From Cylindrodendrum hubeiense (taxonomy: Eukaryota > Ascomycota > Sordariomycetes > Hypocreales > Nectriaceae): DNA of 58,927 nucleotides. Shown one piece after another: positions 34,401-44,740 of the stretch. The position numbers were made by a program, and so were the translations under genes. The number at the start of each line of letters is the position of its first letter. Position 1 is the first letter of the stretch. The DNA lies in NCBI GenBank assembly GCA_014621425.1, contig JAANBB010000247.1, positions 1-58,927 on the forward strand, given 5' to 3'. The notes beneath the pieces were generated by a model, which was given only the letters and a program-made list of their open reading frames with translations, ran no database searches and was not told the origin of the DNA.

Positions 34401-35112
34401 GGTTGTCCGGCTATTACTAAATAAGGGCGCTGACGCCGAGTCAGAGGATGTATATGGGCGGACACCACTGTCGTTGGCTGCCTACAACGGGCACGGCGAA
34501 GTTGTCCAGCTATTACTAGATAAGGGTGCTGACGTTGAGTCAGAGGATGTAAATGGGCAGACGCCACTGTCGTGGGCCGCCTATATGGGATGTGAGGCTA
34601 TTGTTCGACAGCTCCTTGAAAAGGGTGCTGATCTCGAGTCGAAGGACAAGCGTGGGCAGACGGCAGTGACGTGGGCCGCCCGGAAGGGACATAATGCTGT
34701 CGTCCGCCACCTCGTCGAACAGGGTGCTGATCTCGAGTCAAAGGATGTAAGTGGGCAGACACCACTGTCGTGGGCTGCCTATATGGGATGTGAGGCTATT
34801 GTCCGACAGCTCCTTGAAAAGGGCGCCGAACTCGAGTCAAAGGATGCAAATGGGCGGACACCAGTGGCGTGGGCCGCCCGGAATGGACATGATGCTGTCG
34901 TCCGACACCTATTCGAAAAGGGTGCTGATCTTATGTCGAAGGATACAGATGGCCGAACGCCGCTATCGTGGGCTGATTTCGCGAACCGGAACAAGGCTAT
35001 CGCCCAGCTGCCACGTGTGAATATGCCCTCCCCCAGCGGTTACGGGCAACCTTGCCTGGGAGTAGAAGGGAAAATGGTCTCAACACCGCCCCCGAGCCCG
35101 CTGTTTTCTTGA
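31417..35112 (+). CDS. NLR-like STAND protein: HeLo-like N-terminus, NACHT, ankyrin repeats
   Basis: The frame is open throughout, but a 45-bp in-frame intron (32805-32849; GTATGT, branch CACTAAC, TAG) interrupts the NACHT region. Splicing joins GM to FLLAKLHLDSL and gives 1216 residues. Residues 1 to about 160 form a helical fungal NLR N-terminal domain (MDPLSTSASIIAVIQLSS), then the typical linker NWLTPVEYAAQQSDFIGRR. NACHT has Walker A GIPGAGKT (about 263-271) and Walker B FIVIDALDEC (about 363-372). A winged-helix-like part (SWVTLAKRPLKTSEIQHAL, RLVHYTTQAYFE) follows. About 15 ankyrin repeats from residue 700 on have high mutual identity. Such proteins act in non-self recognition and heterokaryon incompatibility or cell death; ligand binding by the repeats is inferred. 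Either ATG, 31417 or 31426, can start it. It sits beside housekeeping genes, with no obvious effector partner gene adjacent. Confidence 0.95.
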   Translation: MTEMDPLSTSASIIAVIQLSSEVVKYINATVEATKERRRLRDEVRACEYILQQLKDEADDSAEGKAWLETIKALEAPDAPLGRLWTALNVVKAKLQPKVGHGKILASLKWPFEENEIEKVFGTIEREKSLLQLALHNNFRKLVQEINRTSIENRKQLMELIQVISAHSGDSEYQLSELKDGLTFLQISQAGLHSGLDGLHRLQDNREAIEERQSILNWLTPVEYAAQQSDFIGRRQRGTGQWLLDSPEFKAWLSTAKQTLFCPGIPGAGKTILTSIVIEELTARFRNNEDVGVAYLYCNFRRQDEQKAEDLLLSLLKQLSQGMASIPRSVVLLHDKHKELQTRPSFEEISGALQSVADLYSRSFIVIDALDECQTSGGCRTRLLEEILSLKAKCGTNFFVTSRSIPEINEWFNGGLSLEIRASPDDVRRYVDGHIPHLPSFVGRNPGLQEDIRSETGKAVDGMYVTLFVVMSGTNPARFLLAKLHLDSLVGKRSPKAVRAALSKLPSGSEAYERAYKDAMERIEGQVTDQEELAKQVLSWVTLAKRPLKTSEIQHALAVEVGESELDEDNLPQVEDMVSVCAGLVTVDKESDIIRLVHYTTQAYFERTQKQWFPNAESDMATICVTYLSFGVFESGFCQTDAELEDRLRSNQLYDYAAHNWGHHAREAYLLHEKIYDCDFLISEAKLYASSQALMAVKQNLGSREYSQRVPRKMTGLHLAAYFGVEGVVTYLLSGGHEPDVKETCGRTPLSWAAENGHDAVVVRLLATTQVNADSKDKWSQTPLFYAAANSHEVIVKLLLRNGANVDSKNTGNYSQRTPLLYAAANGYADIAKALLENGAAVDSNDVDGKTPLVYASMNGHEAIMQLLFDKGASLDWKDKDDRTLLSWAAQNGHDAAVQLLLNKGADLESKDKDSRTPLSWAAQTGYIAIIRLLINFGADVESMDVDGQTPLLWASLKGHEEVVQLLSDQGADLEAKDIGDQTPLLWAVANGHDGVVRLLLNKGADAESEDVYGRTPLSLAAYNGHGEVVQLLLDKGADVESEDVNGQTPLSWAAYMGCEAIVRQLLEKGADLESKDKRGQTAVTWAARKGHNAVVRHLVEQGADLESKDVSGQTPLSWAAYMGCEAIVRQLLEKGAELESKDANGRTPVAWAARNGHDAVVRHLFEKGADLMSKDTDGRTPLSWADFANRNKAIAQLPRVNMPSPSGYGQPCLGVEGKMVSTPPPSPLFS
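34555..34950 (+). repeat. 198-bp tandem duplication in the ankyrin region (two copies)
   Basis: Two direct copies, 34555-34752 and 34753-34950, each encode two ankyrin repeats (GQTPLSWAAYMGCEAIVRQL and a following WAAR unit). They are nearly identical in the first half and diverge by mostly single substitutions in the second. The unit is exactly 66 codons, so copy-number change keeps the frame. Confidence 0.9.
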
Positions 35113-35668
35113 CGGAACGGAACCGGCGTGACAAGCCCTCGGATGCGGAGCGGAGCTGAGCTGAGTGAAGGCTGGAGCCCCCTACCCCAGCCTTGATATT
35201 TATTGTTCTTGTCTTAGTTTCGTATAAAGCTACATACATGGGGTTGGTGCAAATGATTGAGAGTTTATTCCTTTAATGAGGTTACACTCATTGCCCTCTT
35301 AGGTGCTAAATTCATCACCACATGAAGTCATTCTAGTCAATGACCCACATATTGTAGAGATTTCACGATACAAACTAAGGACTACTAACCAAAGACCTAG
35401 TCCATCAGTTAACAAAGGATACAAACTAGTGAATAGAAGAGATAGATGGACGCAGTGCGTAGTTACCATGTTGCCTTGTCTTCCTATAGGCTGGTCCCAA
35501 GCTTTCATGTAATGCCATGTAAGGCATCACTTGCTGGAGTTAACAGTATTAATAAGACGTTCTGCGAGATTATAGATTAGTCCTCTGATCATCCTTCTAC
35601 TGACATCATTGTAAGGCACTCTGACATTCAGGAAACGAATACAACTGCAAACCACACCGTGAACCAGC
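35113..35668. other. spacer between the NLR gene and 5S copy 1
   Basis: Probable 3' UTR of the NLR gene followed by AT-rich spacer with no supported gene. The short frames here are chance. Confidence 0.5.
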
Positions 35669-35787
35669 ACATACGACCATAGCTCTTAGAAAATACGGGA
35701 TCCCGTCCGCTCTCCCCTAGTCAAGCTGAGAAGCGGTGGATTAGTACTCGGGTCGGTGACGACCGGGGAATCCCCACTGTTGTATGT
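35669..35787 (+). rRNA. 5S rRNA gene, copy 1
   Basis: A 119-nt unit begins with ACATACGACCATAG and ends with GTTGTATGT, the conserved ends of filamentous-ascomycete 5S rRNA. The ends pair over nine positions (helix I). The internal stretch contains AAGC and TTAGTACTCGGGTCGGTGAC, matching the internal pol III control region. Helix II is possible between GCTCTTAG and CTGAGAAGC with a bulged A. A T5 run at 35790-35794 is a pol III terminator. The middle of the molecule differs from the most common fungal 5S type, so this may be a minor type such as those known in Neurospora. Confidence 0.9.
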
Positions 35788-35789
35788 TC

Positions 35790-35794
35790 TTTTT
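35790..35794 (+). terminator. pol III T-run terminator of 5S copy 1
   Basis: Five T residues two bases after the 3' end of the 5S unit, as expected of RNA polymerase III termination. Confidence 0.75.
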
Positions 35795-35852
35795 GCCTCT
35801 TGTTGGAATATCTGTTCCTGTGGATTTGATCCCACTCAACACCACAACCAGC

Positions 35853-35971
35853 ACATACGACCATAGCTCTTAGAAAATACGGGATCCCGTCCGCTCTCCC
35901 CTAGTCAAGCTGAGAAGCGGCGAATTAGTACTCGGGTCGGTGACGACCGGGGAATCCTCGCTGTTGTATGT
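35853..35971 (+). rRNA. 5S rRNA gene, copy 2
   Basis: A second 119-nt unit, 184 bp downstream of and in the same direction as the first. It differs from copy 1 at only four positions (35921, 35923, 35958, 35960), and these form two compensatory base-pair changes in one helix: T-A to C-G and G-C to A-T. This argues that both copies make functional RNA. It is followed by T3-A-T5. Confidence 0.9.
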
Positions 35972-36767
35972 TTATTTTTGCGATCCTTCTCTTTTTTTGT
36001 CCTGTTTTGATAGGTTGGTGAAGGCGTGAAATCCGGCGATGCTCTGTCGTTCTGTCAGGTCCCACCTGTCGTGGTAGTTTGGGGAGGTATAGTCAAAGTA
36101 CCAGACGCTTCCAATTGACCCAAGCTTGTTGGAGACGGCTAAGAGATACGGGGAAAGCAGGTTGGTTGGATTCCCCAAGACTACGATGATACGTAGGCAT
36201 ACTTCAATAATACCAGGGGGTTATTGGTATTTATTTGTCTCATTGCTAAGAACCTAAGGTGCATGTACTCTATTGGCAATGGTACACGTATTTGATTATT
36301 GTGTACAAGATATTGAAAGAATCCTAAAGTGAAATGGGCAGAGTTCATTAGTCCAGAAAATAGGCGTGCAAGCCGATGCTTTGGTTTTGCAGAGGGAACA
36401 CACAACTCAGAACGTTGGACGTAATTCTCACGTGCGTGAATAGTAATACTCTCTGAATTAGATGTATGGTATCATATTAATCCATCCTAGCTAGCTATTG
36501 TTGGACGTTGCTTGAAAGGCGCATTCGTCATAAGAAAGAAATTTGTAGAAGTGAACACTTTTTGCCTGCATACAGGGCTCAGCTCTTAATACAGAAAACA
36601 TAGAGAATTATAACTCGGACAATATTGAACTCGATAATCCAAGTTGTCCTTCTGTCCGGGTATGTAAGCCAAAATAAGACGGACATGATTTTGATGATTA
36701 GGACTAATTAGGATTTGCTCTATCCATCATCTCTCGTTCCATATCAAATGAGATCCTGACCATTTCG
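35972..36767. other. AT-rich spacer before the Rds1-like gene end
   Basis: About 800 bp of AT-rich sequence without a supported gene. It includes the probable 3' UTR of the Rds1-like gene at its right end. Confidence 0.5.
35975..35979 (+). terminator. pol III T-run terminator of 5S copy 2
   Basis: Five T residues just after the 3' end of the second 5S unit. Confidence 0.75.
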
Positions 36768-37804
36768 TTACGAGATGGTAAGAACCATGGGTCCAGCCAC
36801 AGTGATCTCATCAGTCAGGACACCGTCCAGAGGCGCCGAGCTTGTAAGAGTAACATATGTCACACCGGCGACATTCTGGGGAACTTCACAGCCATCCGCC
36901 TCGGTGAAGGCGGAGAACTTGGTGCCACCAGGGAGGAGGCCTCCAGAAGTGAAAGCGCAGTTGGTTGCACCAGTGGCTGCCGTGGAAGCCAACTTAATGG
37001 ACACTCCGATGGCTACGGCTGCGACATCCTGGCCTTCGGCCATGGCGAGAGGTGGGAATGCTGCGACGTTGAGGTTGGAGCCCTCGGGACACTCGACGAT
37101 GAAGGGAGCAGCCAGAGAGAAGACGGCCCGCGGGCCCAGGGGAGTATCCAGCGCCTGTGGCACAGCCTTCTGCTGCGCAAACACACGGATCGCTGTCTGA
37201 TGTCTCGACTCGACAGTGAGGATTGCGCCAGCGGTGCTGAGGATGGCCTTGTCCGACAGCAGCGGTGCGGCGCCGAGATAGGCCGAAACACCAACACTCT
37301 CGAGGACAGCGGCCGTGGCCACCATGCCGGCCGCATCGGTGAATTTAAAGTCATACGTGCAAGCCTGAACAGGTTGGATGCCACCCTGCGCCAGGGCCGA
37401 CTGGAGGAGTCCGACGTGCTGAGCCTCGGTGGCCCCGATTCCCTTGAGGTCGGCGATGGTCTGCTCGTTGAGGCCAAGAGCGGCGAAGTCGGTGTCGGGA
37501 AACTTCTCAAAGCCGGTTCGGTAGAAGGTTTCTTCCAGGTTTTCGAGAGTCAGGGCGCTGTGGGTGGGAGTCTGTGTTAGTCGACTGCTGGAGAGGAGAG
37601 AGGAATGGGTAAGGAAGAGAACCGAGAGTAGACTAACAATTGAAGAATGTCAAAGTCATTGAGACCCAGGCCGGCAGCGGCATCATTTTGACGCTTGGAG
37701 AGCTCGTGATACCAGAGCTGTCGTTCGGTGAGCTTGGGTCCCGCAGGCATGGCGGAAGCAGCGCCCGCGAGGGCGGCGACCAGGATATGTCTAAGCGCAA
37801 TCAT
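36768..37804 (-). CDS. Rds1-type ferritin-like domain protein, secreted
   Basis: Two exons, 37804-37638 and 37557-36768, give 318 residues; the 80-bp intron (GTTAGT...CACAG) is spanned by CAA TT+C, joining NDFDILQF to ALTLENLEETFY. The N-terminus is a signal peptide (MIALRHILVAALAGAASAMP). The ferritin_2-type four-helix domain (PF13668) follows: LTLENLEETFYRTGF, EAQHVGLLQSAL, VQACTYDFKFTD, AYLGAAP, and VESRHQTAIRVF, with the E...H and E.RH pairs expected to bind metal. The family is named after fission yeast rds1, whose message rises with stress, glucose loss and low ammonia. The C-terminal 120 residues form a beta-rich region rich in Gly/Ala/Thr. Function of the family is unproven. It converges on the 5S pair and stands 2 kb from SSD1. 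Confidence 0.92.
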
Positions 37805-39835
37805 GATTGATGTTGATGTTTTATTCGGTAGAATTTCGAAGAAGTGGTGAAGTATGAGGTGTGAATGTTGGGTATCTTATTTGCAGTGAAAAGAATGCGA
37901 AGGGCCAGCCAGCGAAGAGAGAGGTGTGAGGGTATCAAGAGAGATTACGGGAGCATATCCAGTCGGAAAGAGAGACTTGGCCAAACGAGAGCGGAAAAAA
38001 ACGAAGAGGTCAATCTTGAGAGCAGACCAGTGCTTCTATGGGAGAGATCGACTTTGGTTGAAAGTGGAAAAGGACCGTGGGATGAAGAAGACAGGAAACA
38101 GTCGAGAGAAACGGCCCCTTCTTATGATATCATGTAACAGCGCCACGGCCACCAGTTCCAGGTCCAGACGTGGGATAGGTCCCGCCAAGAGCATGTAACT
38201 GTGCCGACGGCTCACCGAAGATCCGTCTTCCGGGGGGGCAATGCGACTCTCGACGCTCAGCTTCGGCGCCAAGATGGATCCGGGCGAGTAGGGGAGACTA
38301 GACGAAAGGCCCTGGCGGTTCCTGGCGATCTACTACGCGACCACAACTCTAGGCCATCTCTAATTGACTAATGATGATGCTTAACCTGGGCGGAATAATT
38401 GCTTGGGGGTGACGAGGGAGCGCCACCATCTCACCCTCCGCGCAGGTCGCGACACTGGCGCCGGGGTGAAACGCTGCCGACGAGCGCCGCACCCACACAG
38501 AGGACGAACGAAGCTCTCCCAAGCCCCCAATACCAGCAGGACTATACCCAGAGCCGCAGAGGTTTGGGGTCGTGGCGGGCGTGCTTGCGCTCGGGAGCCG
38601 CCCGGCCCCATGTCCGGCCCGTAACCTGTCCGCAGCGCACGAAACGCTCCTGATACGCGAGAACCAGAGCCCCGGCGTCAGATTCGTTCGGAGGGGCTGG
38701 GCGTCTCGCTCGCTGCCGAAAGACGGCGGGGCCCTTCTCCATCGGATGGGCATTTCTGGGCATTTCTGGGCGACCTTTTCCATCACACATTGACGGGGAA
38801 GGCAGAGGTAGCATCGGAGGGAGCCTTTCAACGGTTCCGGTGGCACGGTCGCGCACTCCTGAGACTTGGGAGTGGAGGTTTGACGACGGATACCGAAACT
38901 TTGTGTTTTGGCGGCCCTCTCTGATCAAAGCACGTAAAACCAGGCCTCAGTGAGTAAAAACCCTATGCCACCGGCTCATAGTCGTCCGTCTTGTCGAGAT
39001 TAGATGTCAAGTCGCGATGCAAGTGAAGCGGTCCTGGCGTCGGCTCCCGGTCTCCGAAGATGGACCCCGGCCGGCCCCGCTTATGTGAGCTTAACTAAAC
39101 CTAATCTCCTTCGGAGTAGACGCCGTGCAGCTTGCCGAGCAACTTATTATTCCACATCCTGGGGCTCGAGTCTTAGTAAGCTGGGATAACTACATGGCTC
39201 TCTGCTTATGAGACTGGTGGTGTTTTAGCAGATCTAGCCTGCAGAAGCTCAACTGAGCTACTCCGTACGCACCTGCAGGTGCGAATCCCTGAAGGAGCGT
39301 CTTCACAGTTGAAACTTGAAGCCGCAAGCGACATATCAGCGTAGACTCTGCCGTTTCATCTTCGTCCCTTGTTCCGCCCGACTCCAATCCGCTCCAGTCT
39401 CAAGCTACCATGCATCAGAGGGGGTTGCCTGAGACAACCAACCATTGGTGTAGTCCCGGGCCGCACAGGTTACAACGGCCTTGTCTCAATATTTCATGCT
39501 GCATTCGGAAGCACGCAACCGACTATTGGACGGCGGTCAAACTCATCGTCATCGGTATTTGAGGTTTACAAACCATATAGACACTACTTTCACGACGAGA
39601 CCAACATTTTGGGTTGTGTTGTGACAGGGATTCATTTTCACTACCTCAAGCGTATCTTGATATTACCTCTACTTCCACCCCCCACGCCTCACTTCATCGC
39701 CTGCTAAGTATAACTGCTTCCTCACAAAATTGATATACCTGTAATCCTCAGCTGAGCAGGGTCACGAGTGAACCGGCCCATCTTCAGTTAACATTTTCAC
39801 CTCCTCACTTCGTCAACTCTCCAACTTCTCTCCAA
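37805..39835. other. 2.0-kb intergenic region, no gene supported
   Basis: Promoter side of the Rds1-like gene at its left, 3' side of SSD1 at its right. GC-rich overlapping open frames at 38350-38930 occur on both strands, have no domain and look compositional. Near 39050-39120 a weak inverted word pair (CTCCGAAG / CTTCGGAG) is seen. No tRNA or transposon recognised. Confidence 0.5.
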
Positions 39836-42800
39836 TTACAGAGCATAGGGGTTCAGAGACCGAATTGTCAGGCAACTAAGGTCGGTTAGCACAAAATAGT
39901 TCATCAAAGTATTGGGGTTCTGAGGCACTTACGGTGGGCTCTTGCTGAGGTCGGTCTTCAAGATCACAGGGACCCTTGTCATCTCTGTCACATCCTGGAT
40001 GTACTCGCCACCCTCCTCACGAAGGGAGAATAGCTTCAAGTACTTCTCTTTGTTGGTCAGGCGGGTCTCCACAGCCTCACCAACAGGCACCTTCGAATCA
40101 GATCGGGTGCGGTGGAGGCCACCTGCATTCGACGTAGATCGAGTGGGGGATCCCGGAACGCTCTGGGTAGGGCGTTCTGCCAGAGATGCTCCAGCCATGG
40201 CTTCGGTGACATCTGAGTTGTTGTCATCATCATCGTCGAACAGGGCATCGACATCGTCGGTCGACATAGTTTCGGTTTGCGTCTGTTTGCGAGCAGCCTC
40301 TTCATGCTCCTTTCGAACACGCTCCGCCTCCTCAGCCTTTCGCTGAGCAGCCGCGGCATTCGAGGCCCGCATAGAGGCGGCAGCCTTGGGCCGCTCATCC
40401 TCGGGCACGTACGCGGAGCTGGGGACACCCTTCTCCCAGTAGAGCTCGAGCACACGCTTCTCCTTGCGGAACTCGGCCTTCTTCAAGGGCAGCTGATCAC
40501 AGTGCACTCGCTTCTCGAAGCCCCACTCAGGGATCAGGACATCGAAGGCAGACTCATACACACAAACAACAATGCCTTCAGCGATGAGGTCGCCGTTGGC
40601 CTCCTGGCGCTTCTTGTCCATCGTGCGGCAGGCCTCGATATGGATGCTCTGATCCTGCGCATTCTGAGCAGAGTCCTTCTTGGTGTTGCAAGACTCTACA
40701 GTCTTGACAAGGTTCTCGAGGTCCTCGGTAAACTCGATATTGCCCTCAGAGAGGACGGCCTCGAGTTGGCGATGGGCAACGATGTCGGCGTAGCGGCGGG
40801 TTGGGCTCGTGAAATGAGTGTACAGGGGTAGGTTCAGAGCGTAGTGAGACCTGAGGTGCTTGCCACTCTTGCCAGCAATGAAGTACTTGGCTCGCTGCAT
40901 CGACTTGACAACCAGAGTCTCCATACCCTTGCGGATATCAGAGTCGTCAACCTGGAAGAGGCTGGTCTGAAGAGCTCCGCTGCCGGAGGAGTCAATGTCG
41001 TAGCCAATAGCAGTCATGCGCTCAACAAAGGTCTGCAGGCGTCGTGGGTTGGGAGCGGCCTGGCGACGGAGGATTGCCTTTTCAGGAAGTCCTTCGGCAA
41101 GGCGCTGAGCCACAAACGCGTTGGTCTTGTGCATGAGCTCTTCGACAAGCTCAAGGGCCTGGGTAGAGTCAAACAAGTTCTCCTGGACGGGGTTGTTCTC
41201 GTCATCCAGCTGCTGCAGGAGACGGAGTGGGGCGATGGGCTCGCCGGCAGCGTTGAGACGAGCCTCGCGGAATTTCTGGGCAACAGCATTGAGAATCTGG
41301 ATGGTGTTGACGGGAACGGCGGAGTTCGCGTAGCTGGAAGGGCTAGTCACGGCATCGTCAATGTCCTGGAGCGAGACCTTGCCAGCACTCTTGACAATAC
41401 TCCTTCCGATCCATGAATCGCCGTCGGCAACGGTTCCATTGTGAGGGTTCACGCTGAAGACCACACTGACGGCCAGGCGCTCTTGGTCAGGGCTCAGGGA
41501 GCAAACCTCGCCGGCCAGCTTGGGGGGAAGCAGAGCACAGAAGCGGTTGCTTAGTTGGACAGAAGTACCACGCTTTTTGGCCTCACGGTCAACCAGGGAG
41601 TTGGGCTTGACGAAGTGAGCGATGTCGGGAACGTGGATACCAATGTCAATCTTGCCATCAGGACGAGACTTGACGTGAACAGCGCTGCCCAACTCGGCAC
41701 CACCGTTGAAATCAAAAGTGAAGGCCTGCTCGTCGCGGAAGTCTCGGCGAGCCTCAAGGGCAGCCTCGTCCTCCTTGGCGAGCGACCAGTCCTGGAGACC
41801 CACGCTGCGCAGGACGGCTTCGGAGAACTCATCTGAGGAAAAGTTGTTGTCTCGGAGAAGAGCATCAGTCTCCACCTTCAGATCACCCATGCGACCCAGC
41901 TGCTCGACCAGGGTTCCGAAGGGGTGGAGTGAAGTGATGGGCCAGCGCTTGATGCAGGCCACGAAGATCCGATCCGCGTAATCCTGGTGCTTCTCGACAA
42001 AGTCGCGAGGAGCTTGTTCAGTGGGAATGGCAATGAGGGGTACGCGCTTGTCGGTGGGCTTGAACCACACAATCTTGGGCTTCTCCTGGTGTCGGGGTTC
42101 GTTCTGGCGGGAGTTGCCACCATCTCGGGCAGCTCTCTCGGCCTCCTGTTTCTCCTTGGTAGCCTGGCTGCTGGGTCGGAGTAGGCCAAGAGTTCCTGAG
42201 AACATCTGGCCAGCAACACGCTCAACAACGGCAACGACGTGGCCGGCATACAATGGCTTCGCCTCATCGTTGATTTCCTCCTCCTCAACAAGGAGGAGGC
42301 TCTGGCCCTCAACCTCAACATCATCATTCTTCTTCTGGGTGGGACGCTGTCGAAGACTGCCACGTCGGCGGATGCCACCCTCGGGAGGGTTGGAGTCGTT
42401 GTTGTTCGAATTCTGGTTGCCCTGGTTGGTAGATCCGGATCGGGTGTCAGTGATATCCTTGCGCTTCTTCTTCTCTTCCTTCTCGCGCTTCTGGGACCAG
42501 ACCTCATCGACATCGAGAAGCTCGATGGCAACAAGATCTCCCTCAAGAGCACGGTTTCGATCCTTGCTACCGCAAATAAAGATGTCGGCATCAAGGAGAC
42601 CGTCTTGGGTGGTGACATATGCGTCACTGCGGTTTTTCTTGTTGACACGGAGAATGCCAGAAACGAGCTGGCCATCTCCAAGGAGCGCAGGAAGGGAGGC
42701 CTGGGGGAGGTAAGGAGTGAATAGGGTCTTTCGCTGCTGCTGCTGCTGCTGGCCGCCAAGCTGGCCGCCGTGCTGAGAACCCTGCATACCCATGAACTGT

Positions 42801-44164
42801 TGGCCGTTCATCTGGGCCGCCTGCAGGGCCTGAAGCTGGCCGAGCTGCATGGGGTTCAGCTGCTGACCATACATCTGAGGCATCATCATCTGGTTGGGCA
42901 GCTGCATGACCTGGGGTTGGTTGGGGTTGTACTGGAAAGCACCAATGTTGGAGACCGACTGGTTAATGGAACCGCGAGGGCGGTGGCCCGGCTGGAAGCC
43001 GCCTTGGTTCTGGCCAACGTTGCCAGGCTGCTCTTGAGCCTGGCTCTGGTTACGCCAGTTGCCCTCAAAGTTGCGGGAGCCGGTTCGGTTGTGGCTTCCA
43101 CGGCGCTGGAACTCATTGTCGACAGTGAGGTTCACAGAACCACCACGGCCAGCACCAGCACCACGGCCATTGACGGCCATACTCTGGCTGCGGCCGTGAC
43201 CACCACGTCCACCACGGTTTGAGCCCTGGGCGACAGGAGCATCGAGGGTGGCGGCGGGAGCAGCTGCCTTGTTCTGCTCGTCGGGCTTTTCGGCGGGGGA
43301 TGCAGGGAAGGAGAAGCCGCTGGTGGTTCGCTTCTGCTGGGCGATTTCGGCAGCCTTCTTGGCGTCGGCCAGAGCCAAAGAGTGACGTCTCTGGTGACCA
43401 CCGCCGGCGCCTCCGCCACGGCCACCTCGGCCACCTGCATTCTCGCGGCCGTGACCAGCGGGAGCTTCGAAGTTGCCAAAGGCGGACCCAGAGGCACCGG
43501 CCGAGGGGGCAGGGGGAGGTCCCATGCCCATGTTGGGAAGTGCCGACTGATTACGGCGATGTGACAGTGGCTGGGTCGGAGGAGCCATGTTTTGTTGTGG
43601 CATTTGGTTTGGGAATTGGAAGGCGTTTTGCGACATGTTGGGCATGGGCGCTAAAGGATTGAAGCCTGCACCGGGAACCATAGGTTGGCCCGGGGGCACC
43701 ATTCCCATGTTAACATATTGCTGTTGCGTAGCCTGGATCTGCTGTTGCTGCTGCTGCAGCAGTTCAATCTGCTGCTGGATGGCAAGCTGCTCCACTGCAG
43801 AGAAGTCAAGTTAGCACGTATTTCAACCATGAAGGAATATATGCGGGGGAATGGGAGAGGTAGTGCGATAATAAAGCGGTGGTGAGTGATGAGTGGGTGA
43901 TGGATGCACTGAGGGGTGGGAAGTGAGGCTGTAGATGACGCCATGACGCAGTACGAGGGAAAGATGGACGAAGGAGCAGAGAGCACACTCACTTCCTGGG
44001 TTGGCAAACATGCTCATCAAAGGCGTCAGCTCAGAAGGGCTCCGGCGATGCGCGATGTGCAGCCGGCGCCCAGCAGGACCAGGGACGCCGCCAACCTGGG
44101 GCTGCTGGGGCGGTTGCTGTTGTTGCGGCTGCTGCTGCGGGGGTTGCTGTGCTTGCTGCTCCAT
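39836..44164 (-). CDS. SSD1: SSD1/GUL-1/Sts5 mRNA-binding protein (RNase II-like, catalytically dead)
   Basis: Three exons, 44164-43993, 43794-39933 and 39875-39836, give 1357 residues. Intron 1 is 198 bp (codon A+TG), intron 2 is 57 bp, and the final exon encodes only CLTIRSLNPYAL. The N-terminal third is prion-like (Gln-runs, Asn/Gly-rich) with motifs fitting the NDR-kinase (Cbk1/COT-1) consensus HxRxxS: HRRSPS, HRRNQS, HQRRHS, HGRSQS, HNRTGS. Cold-shock domains follow (about 420-650), then the RNB region. The Asp cluster of active RNase II enzymes is replaced by FTFDFNGGAELGSAV (about residue 740), so it should bind but not degrade RNA. SSD1 homologues repress and localise mRNAs for wall proteins and act with the NDR kinase at growing tips. 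Length and the short last exon match the family. Confidence 0.97.
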
Positions 44165-44642
44165 GATGGGCAGTCGGAAGTAGGTACTTTTAGCACGTCG
44201 AGGTCGAAGTCGGGATGGGGATCGAGTCGAGCTGGCAGATTGGTGTAATCTGATTCGGGAGGCGATGTAGCAGCCGAGATGACGGCGGGTTTCGGCGGGA
44301 CCTGTTGTTCAGACGACGAGTGCGGACGTTTGGCGATGGCGATGACGGATGGCGATGGCAAGGCGGGACAGAGTTTGCCCAAAAGGAGGGTGTGCGAGCT
44401 TGAGCAGAGCCAAGGAGTGTGGAAGGAAAGGCGGCGATGAAGAGGATGATGTGACGACGAGAAGAGAAGGCCGGGATGGATGGAAGTCCAGCTCCTGGCG
44501 GGAAGAGAGGGGAGGAGAGATTGCGGGAGAGGAGGGATTGTGGATGGGAGAGATGGGAAGCGGGAGTGGGAGTGGGAGTGGGAGAGAATGGATGGATATG
44601 GATGGAGAGGTGGAGGTGGAGGTTTACGTGGGAGGAACCCAA

Positions 44643-44723
44643 CCTACCTCCCTACCTGGCCTACCCACCTTACCTGGCCTACCTACCCTACCTGGCCTAC
44701 CTACCCTACCTTGCCTACCTCCC
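44643..44723. repeat. CTACC-rich minisatellite, unit about 18 bp
   Basis: Repeated words CTACCTACC / CCTACCTGGC occur about four times between 44643 and 44723, with small differences, in the leader or promoter side of SSD1. Confidence 0.8.
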
Positions 44724-44740
44724 TCTGTCGACCTGGCTGG

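Noticed and set aside
37865..39710. Open frames such as 38349-38846 (-), 38403-38653 (+) and 39369-39707 (+)
   Set aside because: They overlap in several frames, lack known motifs, and follow local GC content.
39942..43662. Long open frames on the plus strand across SSD1
   Set aside because: They are antisense shadows of a GC-biased coding region; they change frame repeatedly and encode no recognised domain, while the minus strand gives a full-length SSD1.
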